The notes under the pieces: generated by a model
What the model saw: the letters and a program-made list of their open reading frames with translations, nothing else
Databases searched by the model: none
Told to the model about the DNA's origin: nothing
Translations under genes and position numbers: made by a program
Shown: piece by piece, positions 1 through 5,847 of the stretch
How the letters are laid out: each line of letters begins with the position of its first letter
How positions within the stretch are numbered: position 1 is the stretch's first letter
NCBI GenBank assembly: GCA_910578785.1
Contig: CAJTSJ010000057.1
Span: forward strand, 1 to 7,227
Reading direction: 5' to 3'
Length of the DNA stretch: 7,227 nucleotides
Source: an uncultured Muribaculum sp.
GTDB lineage: Bacteria > Bacteroidota > Bacteroidia > Bacteroidales > Muribaculaceae

Positions 1-123
1 TAAACCAATCATTATCACATTTCTTGCAATGGAAAAAGTAATTTTGCTATGTACTTAATATAACACGGACGGATTAATTTGGTTCAGATCGAGCGTGAAA
101 TTTTTTCGATAAAAGTGCTACAG

Positions 124-146
124 GCTTATAACCGGTGAATTATAGC
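124..146 (-). terminator. weak hairpin downstream of the channel gene
   Basis: GCTTATAA and TTATAGC can pair around an 8-base CCGGTGAA loop, with one bulged T, about 10 bases beyond the channel gene's stop codon. On the minus strand the stem is followed about ten bases later by a short T run only. This may be a weak terminator or chance. The rest of 1-123 shows no gene. Confidence 0.2.
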
Positions 147-156
147 GGAAGGATTG

Positions 157-1686
157 TTATTTTGTTTCCGGAAGTGTGTCGGCTTGGGTGTCTGCCTGGT
201 TGGGGGGAGCTGTCTGGTCGGCAGGAATCTCTTTCGGGTAGACTGTTACTGTTGAAAATTCGTATCCCAGGTCGCCTGAGGTGTTCGGCGGTACCATGAA
301 ATTGGTGCGGGGGTTGTAGGCCGGCATGTTGACCGGATCTGTGCCGTTGTATGGCATGGCTTGCGGATTGGCATTGGCTATGTTTACCATGTCGCGCCCT
401 GTTGGGGAGCTGAATGCCGACAGTCCGAAAGTCGGGGCTATGGCCATCAGGTGCTCGAAAATGTCGCTTTGGATTCCTTCGAACATTACCCAGTCAATAG
501 TATTGACGTAGCAGAATATCTGTAGGGGCACGCCGTTGGGAGTGTGCTGTAGCAGGCGTACCATACACGTGGCTCCTGAGTCGACAGATATATACGGATG
601 CCGGCGCAGATATAAGCCTGCATAAGCCCTGAATAGTCCGAGGTTTGTGTCGATGCTCCCGTTTACGTGTACGTTGCCCTGCATCAGGCTCGTTCTTTTG
701 CCCTCGGATGCCCATCGGAGGTTTGTCTCGATGTAGTCCTTCATCAGCGGCAGACTTTTAAGTCGGTCGAGCATCTCCTTGTCGGCGGGACGGACTGTGC
801 TTACGTCGATAAGCAGTGAACTTTCAATCTGTCTACGCCCGCGCTCCTTCATCTTGTTCCAGTTCTGCAAAGGTGTGGATACGAGCGTATATGGCGGTAT
901 GGTCAGGGTGGTGTTGTTCCAGTTGCGGATTTTTACTGTGGTCAGCGACACGTCGGTGACGATGCCGTTGGCAATGGTTCCCGGCACGGCTATCCAGTCG
1001 CCTACGCGCACCATGTCGTTGAACGACAGTTGCAGTCCGGCAACGAAGCCGAGTATCGAGTCCTTGAAAATCAGCATAAGGGCGGCCGCGAATGCTCCGA
1101 GTCCGGCCAAAAGGGCTCCGGGCGACTTGTCGGCCACGATGGATATGATGATAACGGCTATTATTATCCACACGATACCCTTGGTGATATTGAGCACTCC
1201 CTTTAGAGGAAGCCGTTTGATGTTTTCGCGGCGGTCGTAGTATGACCAGACTATGTTGAGCACGGCACAGATGGTCCAGCCTAACACAATCAAAAAGTAC
1301 ATCAGTACCGCCCGGACTATGTAAGACAAAGTTTTTGGGTCGGTTTCGAATGCGAATGGTATCAGGGCGAGAAACACCAAAGGTGGTATGATATGGCTGC
1401 TTTTATTGATGATGGCTTGTTTCTGGAAATCTTCAATCAGCATGGTGCGCTTTCTGTATACAATCTTCTGCAGCAGAAACACGACCACCTTTCTGACCAT
1501 CCAGCCTATAAGCAGTGCAACGCAGATCACCAAGGCTGTGTAGAATACCTGTTCGGCCGAGTGTGAGTGTTTCAGTCCGACGGAGTCGAAGGCGTTGTCA
1601 ATTATTTTTAGAATCCAGCTTGCCACCGTATGCCTTGGAATGAAGAATAGTATCATGTTAGTCAATAAATAGTTGGACGTGACCAT
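157..1686 (-). CDS. MscS-superfamily mechanosensitive ion channel, YbdG-like
   Basis: Inner-membrane channel expected to open under membrane tension and release solutes during hypo-osmotic shock. From the start used here (509 aa), hydrophobic segments lie at about residues 47-75, 97-114, 121-147 and 167-185. The pore-lining helix (about 190-219) is rich in Gly/Ala (GALLAGLGAFAAALMLIF) and is followed by KDSILGFVAG and VGDWI, the hallmark of the MscS beta domain. The stretch SLTTVKIRNWNNT (from about 247) and the later NWNKMKERGRRQIESS match the YbdG/miniconductance type rather than the small MscS. The last 80 or so residues are a Pro/Gln/Asp/Thr-rich tail beyond the usual fold. Start choice: the frame is open to an ATG at 1725, but a TATTTTTG promoter box at 1706-1713 lies inside that extension, so ATG 1686 is preferred; ATG 1656 (499 aa) is also plausible. 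It is transcribed away from all other genes. The family call is firm; exact conductance is unknown. Confidence 0.93.
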   Translation of the reverse strand: MVTSNYLLTNMILFFIPRHTVASWILKIIDNAFDSVGLKHSHSAEQVFYTALVICVALLIGWMVRKVVVFLLQKIVYRKRTMLIEDFQKQAIINKSSHIIPPLVFLALIPFAFETDPKTLSYIVRAVLMYFLIVLGWTICAVLNIVWSYYDRRENIKRLPLKGVLNITKGIVWIIIAVIIISIVADKSPGALLAGLGAFAAALMLIFKDSILGFVAGLQLSFNDMVRVGDWIAVPGTIANGIVTDVSLTTVKIRNWNNTTLTIPPYTLVSTPLQNWNKMKERGRRQIESSLLIDVSTVRPADKEMLDRLKSLPLMKDYIETNLRWASEGKRTSLMQGNVHVNGSIDTNLGLFRAYAGLYLRRHPYISVDSGATCMVRLLQHTPNGVPLQIFCYVNTIDWVMFEGIQSDIFEHLMAIAPTFGLSAFSSPTGRDMVNIANANPQAMPYNGTDPVNMPAYNPRTNFMVPPNTSGDLGYEFSTVTVYPKEIPADQTAPPNQADTQADTLPETK

Positions 1687-1705
1687 ACGCCATCTGGCGG
1701 TATTA

Positions 1706-1713
1706 CAAAAATA
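1706..1713 (-). promoter_or_regulatory. Bacteroidetes -7 box for the channel gene
   Basis: Read on the minus strand this is TATTTTTG, a full match to the Bacteroidetes -7 consensus TAnnTTTG. It lies 19 bases upstream of ATG 1686, giving a short leader. No clear TTG -33 element is visible at the usual spacing, so the call rests on the -7 box and its position. Confidence 0.5.
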
Positions 1714-1751
1714 ACGAGTTGCCATATGTAAGAGTTCAGGATAAAAATCAC

Positions 1752-1759
1752 TATCTTTG
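1752..1759 (+). promoter_or_regulatory. Bacteroidetes -7 box for the one-helix membrane protein
   Basis: TATCTTTG is a full match to TAnnTTTG, with only five bases between it and ATG 1765. Transcription would therefore begin at or next to the start codon, implying a leaderless mRNA. A good -33 TTG is not visible at 19-21 bases upstream. Confidence 0.55.
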
Positions 1760-1764
1760 CCGTT

Positions 1765-2247
1765 ATGGTACAGTTATGGATAGCCCTTGGAACGGTAGAA
1801 TGGTGTGTGATCGGATTCATAGCGGCCATGGCCGTTCTGGCGGTGGTGTTGAAGCCGTCGCCGAAGCATGAAGCGATGACAATGTTCTTCAGGGGCGACA
1901 TGGAGGCTTCGGGCTTAGCCGGGAATGTAGAGGAACCCGAGCTTGAGGCTTACGTGGCCGACCGTGGACTCGTCATAATCCGCAGGGGATTTGACGGGCT
2001 GTTGAGGTCGGACGGTTCGTCGGTCGCGCTTGCCGTGACTGTGGCCGGGCAGGACATAACCATAAAAGAACGTGTCGCATCCGGTCATGGCGATGAATTC
2101 AGAGGCGAAGCCGTATTTGATGCTTCAGGGCTTAGGCTCCGAGGCAATTATCATGTACGGTATGTGTCGGATGATTTGAGCCGTTCGACGGCGTTCTCAT
2201 TGTTGTTCAGCCCGGGAGTGCGTGTCAGACGCACGCTCAGGCAATAG
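1765..2247 (+). CDS. unrecognised single-helix membrane protein
   Basis: A 160-aa protein that I do not recognise. Residues about 12-30 (WCVIGFIAAMAVLAVVL) form one clear transmembrane helix near the N-terminus. They are followed by KPSPKHEAM and a soluble region of about 125 residues. That region alternates short hydrophobic runs with charged turns (EAYVADRGLVIIRRG, VALAVTVAGQDITIKE, LRLRGNYHVRYVS) and is probably mostly beta strand. It ends in a basic GVRVRRTLRQ. No cysteine pair, lipobox or catalytic motif is apparent. Hydrophobic ends of the beta region suggest a small sandwich on either side of the inner membrane; topology is not certain because positive charges follow the helix, favouring a cytoplasmic C-terminal domain. 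It has its own promoter box just upstream and is separated from the next gene by 77 bases that contain that gene's own promoter, so it may be monocistronic. Codon use is like that of its neighbours, so it is likely a real native gene. Confidence 0.8.
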   Translation: MVQLWIALGTVEWCVIGFIAAMAVLAVVLKPSPKHEAMTMFFRGDMEASGLAGNVEEPELEAYVADRGLVIIRRGFDGLLRSDGSSVALAVTVAGQDITIKERVASGHGDEFRGEAVFDASGLRLRGNYHVRYVSDDLSRSTAFSLLFSPGVRVRRTLRQ

Positions 2248-2285
2248 GGGTGTGCTGCATAAAAAGTGATAGATTGTTAAATGCG

Positions 2286-2316
2286 TTGTTATAATCGGTC
2301 GGTTTGTTTAACTTTG
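2286..2316 (+). promoter_or_regulatory. Bacteroidetes promoter of the DivIC/FtsB-like gene
   Basis: TTG at 2286-2288 is followed after 20 bases by TAACTTTG at 2309-2316. This matches the Bacteroidetes arrangement of a -33 TTTG and a -7 TAnnTTTG. ATG 2325 lies eight bases after the box. It is the best formed promoter in the window, and it argues against translation from the in-frame TTG at 2304, which would lie upstream of the transcription start. Confidence 0.6.
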
Positions 2317-2324
2317 TGGCTGTT

Positions 2325-2627
2325 ATGAAGCATCAACTTAAATCGGTCTATGCCTGGATGAGGCGATACATCTCTGTGACATTCGTCATTGTGATGGCTT
2401 TTGTGTGCATAGTCCTTTTTTTTAATGAGAATTCCGTGCTCAAATCTATGGAGTACAATGAGCGGATTTCGGAACTAAAGAAAGAGATAAAGTCAAACCG
2501 CGATACGCTTGAATACTATAACAAGCTCAACCATGCGCTTGAGACCGACCCGGAAACCATGGAGCGCATAGTACGTGAGAATTACCACATGCAGCGTCCT
2601 AATGAGGATGTGTTTATCATAGAGTAA
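2325..2627 (+). CDS. septum formation initiator, DivIC/FtsB family
   Basis: A 100-aa bitopic divisome protein. In other bacteria, FtsB/DivIC pairs with FtsL and FtsQ/DivIB and helps activate septal peptidoglycan synthesis. The sequence shows a short basic cytoplasmic start (MKHQLKSVYAWMRR) and one membrane helix at about residues 15-33. A Glu/Lys-rich coiled coil follows at about 36-68 (ERISELKKEIKSNRD). The C-terminal block DPETMERIVRENYHMQRPNEDVF is the family signature in the Bacteroidetes, and the length is typical. The ATG at 2325 is chosen over an in-frame TTG at 2304 because the -7 promoter box overlaps that extension. The next gene starts seven bases after the stop, so the two are probably co-transcribed. 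FtsB and DivIC cannot be told apart from sequence alone here, so no symbol is given. Confidence 0.92.
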   Translation: MKHQLKSVYAWMRRYISVTFVIVMAFVCIVLFFNENSVLKSMEYNERISELKKEIKSNRDTLEYYNKLNHALETDPETMERIVRENYHMQRPNEDVFIIE

Positions 2628-2634
2628 GACTACA

Positions 2635-3024
2635 ATGGCATCCAAATCGCAGAACACAAGGGGTATGTCGCCCCGCACATGGTCCTGGATCGTGAATTCA
2701 GGACTTATATTAGTGGTTATAGGAATAATTTTGCCGATGTTTGGCATTCCTCAGTCCTCTTACCGGTGGATTTATGCCGCAGGGGCACTGATAAGTCTCG
2801 TGGGGCGTTTCGGCACTCAGTACACTGGTCCGGTGCTTCGTCTGCGTCGTCTGACCAGAATTGAAATGTGGGCCTCGGTGTTCTTCTGTGTGGCCGCTTT
2901 CTTCATGTTCTATCCCGGAGCCGGCGGCCGCGACTGGCTTGCTTTCACTATAGCCGGAGGTGCTATTCTGATTTATACATCTGTAATGATACCTCGCGAG
3001 GTCGCTAAAAATAGAAGGGGATAA
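2635..3024 (+). CDS. small four-helix membrane protein
   Basis: A 129-aa integral membrane protein of unknown function. Four hydrophobic stretches are visible at about residues 17-36, 43-58, 77-93 and 101-119. The loop between helices two and three is basic (LRLRRLTR) and the C-terminus is basic (REVAKNRRG), so these parts are probably cytoplasmic. Its start lies seven bases after the stop of the DivIC/FtsB-like gene, which implies one transcript. From memory, proteins of this type do follow the septum initiator in other Bacteroidales, but a role in division is inference from position only. ATG 2635 is used; ATG 2665 (residue 11) would also keep all four helices. No catalytic motif is visible. 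Confidence 0.85.
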   Translation: MASKSQNTRGMSPRTWSWIVNSGLILVVIGIILPMFGIPQSSYRWIYAAGALISLVGRFGTQYTGPVLRLRRLTRIEMWASVFFCVAAFFMFYPGAGGRDWLAFTIAGGAILIYTSVMIPREVAKNRRG

Positions 3025-3043
3025 TAGAAAAAATAGGTTAAAA

Positions 3044-3108
3044 CTCGTCGATTTTACTATATATAAGTCGTTCTGTGTCGATTTTAGACGAGATTTAAGT
3101 CGTTAATT
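3044..3108 (+). repeat. imperfect tandem repeat with inverted arms upstream of coaX
   Basis: Two units of about 30-32 bases lie head to tail. Each begins with GTCGATTTTA (3047-3056 and 3077-3086) and contains TAAGTCGTT (3064-3072 and 3096-3104), with a variable middle. CTCGTC at 3044-3049 is also the inverse of GACGAG at 3087-3092. The repeats occupy most of the spacer ahead of coaX and end shortly before its promoter box. They could be an operator for a dimeric regulator or simply a local duplication. Confidence 0.55.
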
Positions 3109-3121
3109 CACGCTATTTTAC

Positions 3122-3129
3122 TAATTTTG
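3122..3129 (+). promoter_or_regulatory. Bacteroidetes -7 box for the coaX operon
   Basis: TAATTTTG is a full match to TAnnTTTG and sits eight bases before ATG 3138. It would leave almost no untranslated leader. The -33 region at the right distance lacks a clear TTG, so the promoter may be weak or depend on an activator bound upstream, where the repeats lie. Confidence 0.55.
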
Positions 3130-3137
3130 CCACCGCA

Positions 3138-3884
3138 ATGGGATATAATTTAGTCATCGACCAAGGCAATTCGGCTGCTAAAGTCGCGGTTTTCAGCGAC
3201 AAAGAGCTTGTCGACCACTGGCGTTATGAGACTTTGACCGAGTCCGATTTGCGCCGGGTAGCCCATAGTTTCGCGATTGATTCAGCAATCTATTGTTCGG
3301 TGGCTAACCATGGCGAGGATGTCATAGTGGTTCTCCGTTCGATGGTCGAAAAGGTCTACGAACTGACGTCGTTGCTCCCGTTGCCGGTAAAGGTGGCCTA
3401 TACGACTCCGTCCACTCTCGGCCGCGACCGACTGGCTGCTGTGTCGGGGGCGAGGATGAAGTTTCCGTCGAGGGACATGCTCGTGGTAGATGCGGGAACG
3501 GCAGTGACTTATGATGTCCTGTATGCCGACGGGACTTTTGCCGGAGGCAACATAGCTCCCGGATTGTGGATGCGTGCCGAGGCTTTGCACCAGATGACCA
3601 AGCGCTTGCCTTTGGTCGACGTGGAATCGCATGGCGAAGTGGCTATGTGGGGCACTGACACCGAAGATGCCATCCGTTCGGGGGTAGTGCGCGGAGTGGC
3701 GGCCGAAGTTGGTTATTACCGTTCGTTGCTGTCGCCGGAGGCCGGAGTGGTGCTGACGGGAGGCGATGCCTCCAGAATAGCGCCGTTGCTCGACTTTCCG
3801 GTTACGGTTGACGAGACACTTGTACTAACAGGATTAAACAGTATACTATTATATAATGAACATCTATATAATGAACATCGCTAA
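3138..3884 (+). CDS. coaX: type III pantothenate kinase
   Basis: Phosphorylates pantothenate in the cytoplasm, the first step of coenzyme A synthesis. CoaX enzymes belong to the ASKHA (acetate kinase/Hsc70/actin) fold and, unlike type I enzymes, are generally not feedback-inhibited by CoA and need a monovalent cation. At 248 aa the length is normal. The phosphate-binding loop IDQGNSAAK is at residues 7-15, LGRDRLAA at 94-101 for pantothenate binding, and the catalytic VVDAGTAVTYD at 116-126 (Asp118 the probable base). Further motifs are GGNIAPGL at 136-143, DTEDAIRSGVV at 174-184, and the second nucleotide loop LTGGD at 206-210. No key residue appears missing. It is preceded by a promoter box and repeats. 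Its last ten residues (YNEHLYNEHR) come from a 15-base duplication and overlap the start of the next gene, so translation of the two is probably coupled. Confidence 0.96.
   Translation: MGYNLVIDQGNSAAKVAVFSDKELVDHWRYETLTESDLRRVAHSFAIDSAIYCSVANHGEDVIVVLRSMVEKVYELTSLLPLPVKVAYTTPSTLGRDRLAAVSGARMKFPSRDMLVVDAGTAVTYDVLYADGTFAGGNIAPGLWMRAEALHQMTKRLPLVDVESHGEVAMWGTDTEDAIRSGVVRGVAAEVGYYRSLLSPEAGVVLTGGDASRIAPLLDFPVTVDETLVLTGLNSILLYNEHLYNEHR
3850..3879 (+). repeat. perfect 15-base tandem duplication in the coaX/barrel overlap
   Basis: The unit TATATAATGAACATC occurs twice in direct succession (3850-3864, 3865-3879). As it is five codons long, it preserves both reading frames: it encodes YNEH-L/R at the coaX C-terminus and MNIYI then MNIAK at the start of the barrel gene. 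Each unit carries one ATG for the barrel gene, at 3856 and 3871. Confidence 0.95.
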
Positions 3885-5127
3885 AAACATCTTAGTGGCC
3901 GTGGCTCTTTTTATGGGAGCGGTGAGTGTGAATGCTCAGGAAGCCATGAGTCCATATTCAAAATATGGCTACGGCATACTAAACGATAATGCCACTTCGG
4001 CCCAAAGCGCAATGGGCGGTGTGGGTTACGCTATGCAGTCGGGACGTCAGATCAACGTAATGAACCCCGCAAGCTACGCATCGATTGATTCAATAACATT
4101 CCTGTTTGACATAGGTATGGATATGACCAAGCTATGGAGCCGTGAGACCGACAACAAGGGCGTCAGCCATTTCGGTTCTGGGTTCGGCGGCGGACTGGAC
4201 TATGTCACCATGCAGTTCCCGATCAACAAGTATATAGGCGCGAGCTTCGGACTGCTTCCGTTTTCGAACGTAGGCTATTCGTTCGGCTCGAAAATCGACA
4301 ACGGCTCTGAATCACGTCAGGGTACGGGCGGTCTTAACCAGCTTTATGCCGGTGTTGGTGTCCGTCCGCTGAAGGGCCTCTCGGTCGGTATGAATATCGG
4401 ATACTTGTTCGGCACTACGTACAACGATACATATCTTTATACCTCGACCGGTTCGTCGACATTGTTTGAAACGGTGGTTGAGGTGCGCGACTATCATTTG
4501 CAGTTCGGTGTGCAGTATGCCTACAACATCAATCAGGACAGTAAGTTGACCGCCGGTCTGACATTCTCCCCCGGCAAGACTCTGCTCGGGCATGCCTGGG
4601 GCGTAAACTATGACATGAGCTCCGACAATCAGGCCGATACGGTGGGCTATACCTCGCTTAAGGGAAAGTATTCGCTTCCCGCGCTTTGGGGGTTCGGAGT
4701 CAACTATCAGTGGCGCGACCGCTGGATGGTGGAGGCTGACTTCACGTATCAGCCATGGAAGAAAGCCAAGTATACCAACATTGACGATGAGCTTCAGTCG
4801 CAGTCGTTTGACAACCGCTGGAAGGTGGCTGCCGGTATGCAGTATACCCCCAACACCCGTGGCTCATATCTTCAGTGCATCAACTATCGTGCCGGTGCTT
4901 TCTATGAGCATGGCTACCTCAATGTTCTCGGCAACAATGTGCGCGAGTACGGAGCATCGATAGGTTTCGGTCTGCCGGCTCCTAAGTCGAAGACTGTAAT
5001 AAACATCGGATTTGAATGGCGTCACCGTCAGGCCGACCCTAATCCGCTGATCAAAGAGAACTATTTAAGCATAAAATTTGGCGTGAACTTCAACGAACGT
5101 TGGTTCTACCAAAGAAAGATAATGTAA
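3856..5127 (+). CDS. FadL-like outer membrane beta-barrel protein
   Basis: Secreted outer membrane protein of a conserved Bacteroidetes family related in pattern to OmpP1/FadL transporters of hydrophobic compounds; the real substrate is unknown. A Sec signal peptide (NIAKNILVAVALFMGAVSVNA, cleavage likely after VNA at residue 27 of 423) precedes the family opening SPYSKYGYGILND, then AMGGVGYAM and INVMNPASYASIDS. After that, amphipathic strands alternate aromatic and small residues (for example GASFGLLPFSNVGYSFG, LSVGMNIGYLFG, RAGAFYEHGYL, VINIGFEWRH). The C-terminus (LSIKFGVNFNERWFY, then QRKIM) is the usual closing strand of this family. Two starts are possible through the duplicated ATG. 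The second (3871) gives the more compact 22-residue signal peptide; the first is listed because nothing excludes it. It overlaps coaX by 29 or 14 bases and is 13 bases from lptC. Confidence 0.88.
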   Translation: MNIYIMNIAKNILVAVALFMGAVSVNAQEAMSPYSKYGYGILNDNATSAQSAMGGVGYAMQSGRQINVMNPASYASIDSITFLFDIGMDMTKLWSRETDNKGVSHFGSGFGGGLDYVTMQFPINKYIGASFGLLPFSNVGYSFGSKIDNGSESRQGTGGLNQLYAGVGVRPLKGLSVGMNIGYLFGTTYNDTYLYTSTGSSTLFETVVEVRDYHLQFGVQYAYNINQDSKLTAGLTFSPGKTLLGHAWGVNYDMSSDNQADTVGYTSLKGKYSLPALWGFGVNYQWRDRWMVEADFTYQPWKKAKYTNIDDELQSQSFDNRWKVAAGMQYTPNTRGSYLQCINYRAGAFYEHGYLNVLGNNVREYGASIGFGLPAPKSKTVINIGFEWRHRQADPNPLIKENYLSIKFGVNFNERWFYQRKIM

Positions 5128-5140
5128 TCACGGTCATAGA

Positions 5141-5782
5141 ATGGCCTCGATTGGAAATATCGTAAACGACATGAGGGTACTGCCGGCGCTTTTTGCGTTG
5201 GCGGTACTTATCGTTGTTGGGTGTTCCAATGACAAGACCGAAGTGGTTCACCGCAACACCGATATGGAGACGGCTCCGACGATGATGACACGCGACGTTG
5301 TGACCTTGATTTCCGATTCTGGCATCACGCGTTACCGCATAACCACTGACCTCTGGCTTGTCTATGACGAGGCGGCCGAACCTCATTGGCGTTTCCCCGA
5401 AGGACTGTTCATGGAGAAGTTCGACGACAAGTTTGCCACCGATGCCACCATATTGTGTGACTCGGCTACGTATTTTAAGAATAAACAGCTATGGCGACTT
5501 GACGGGAATGTCAATATCCTCAACACTTTAGGTGAAAAGTTCCTGACCCAGCAACTGTTCTGGGACCAACGTCAGAACAAGGTCTACTCCGACTCGTTCA
5601 TTCATATCGAGCGTGCCGACAGAACCATAGAAGGTGTAGGGTTTGAGTCAAACGACCGTATGACGAGGTATAGTATAAAGAATCCTACCGGCATATTCCC
5701 CGCATCGCAGTTCCAGCGCCACGGAGTGCCGGCCGACAGCACTGAGACTGTCGCGGATAGCGATAGCGTAACGGCTATTTAA
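5141..5782 (+). CDS. lptC: LPS export protein LptC, lipoprotein form
   Basis: Periplasmic bridge component of the Lpt machinery, taking lipopolysaccharide from the LptBFG extractor and passing it to LptA. The 213-aa product starts with a hydrophobic segment ending in VVGC (Cys28), a fair lipobox, so it should be lipid-anchored rather than held by a retained helix as in E. coli. The LptC/OstA-like beta-jellyroll follows: SDSGITRYRI (59-67), a WLVYDEAAEPHWRFPEGLFMEKFD block, LWRLDGNVNI, GEKFLTQQLFWDQ, KVYSDSFIHIE, then TIEGVGFESN and YSIKNPTGIFP, matching Bacteroidetes LptC. The last 20 residues are acidic and Ser/Thr-rich. ATG 5141 is 13 bases after the previous stop. An alternative ATG at 5171 gives a shorter, positively charged signal (MRVLPALFALAVLIVVGC) and may be the real start. 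Confidence 0.9.
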   Translation: MASIGNIVNDMRVLPALFALAVLIVVGCSNDKTEVVHRNTDMETAPTMMTRDVVTLISDSGITRYRITTDLWLVYDEAAEPHWRFPEGLFMEKFDDKFATDATILCDSATYFKNKQLWRLDGNVNILNTLGEKFLTQQLFWDQRQNKVYSDSFIHIERADRTIEGVGFESNDRMTRYSIKNPTGIFPASQFQRHGVPADSTETVADSDSVTAI

Positions 5783-5847
5783 ATTCTGGATATTAGGATG
5801 TCGGATTAATGTCAATAGTAATCAGCTTTAACATTCAATTATAAATA

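Noticed and set aside
29..58. Nine-codon open frame (MEKVILLCT) containing a TAATTTTG box at 39-46
   Set aside because: It is far too short for a gene call, has no upstream promoter at proper spacing, and the TAATTTTG box is followed only by the converging channel gene. AT-rich spacers produce such boxes by chance.
779..1240. Open frame of 153 codons on the plus strand inside the channel gene
   Set aside because: It is the complement of strongly conserved MscS coding sequence, has no promoter or start context, and its translation has no sensible hydrophobic or folded pattern.
2304..2324. Upstream TTG start for the DivIC/FtsB-like protein, adding MFNFVAV
   Set aside because: The -7 box TAACTTTG lies within this stretch, so it would not be on the transcript. 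The protein from ATG 2325 has the usual family length and N-terminus.
5783..5847. Possible separate promoter for the CNNM/CorC gene
   Set aside because: The 65-base spacer has AT-rich sequence but no TAnnTTTG match with a TTG at proper spacing, so read-through from lptC is simpler.
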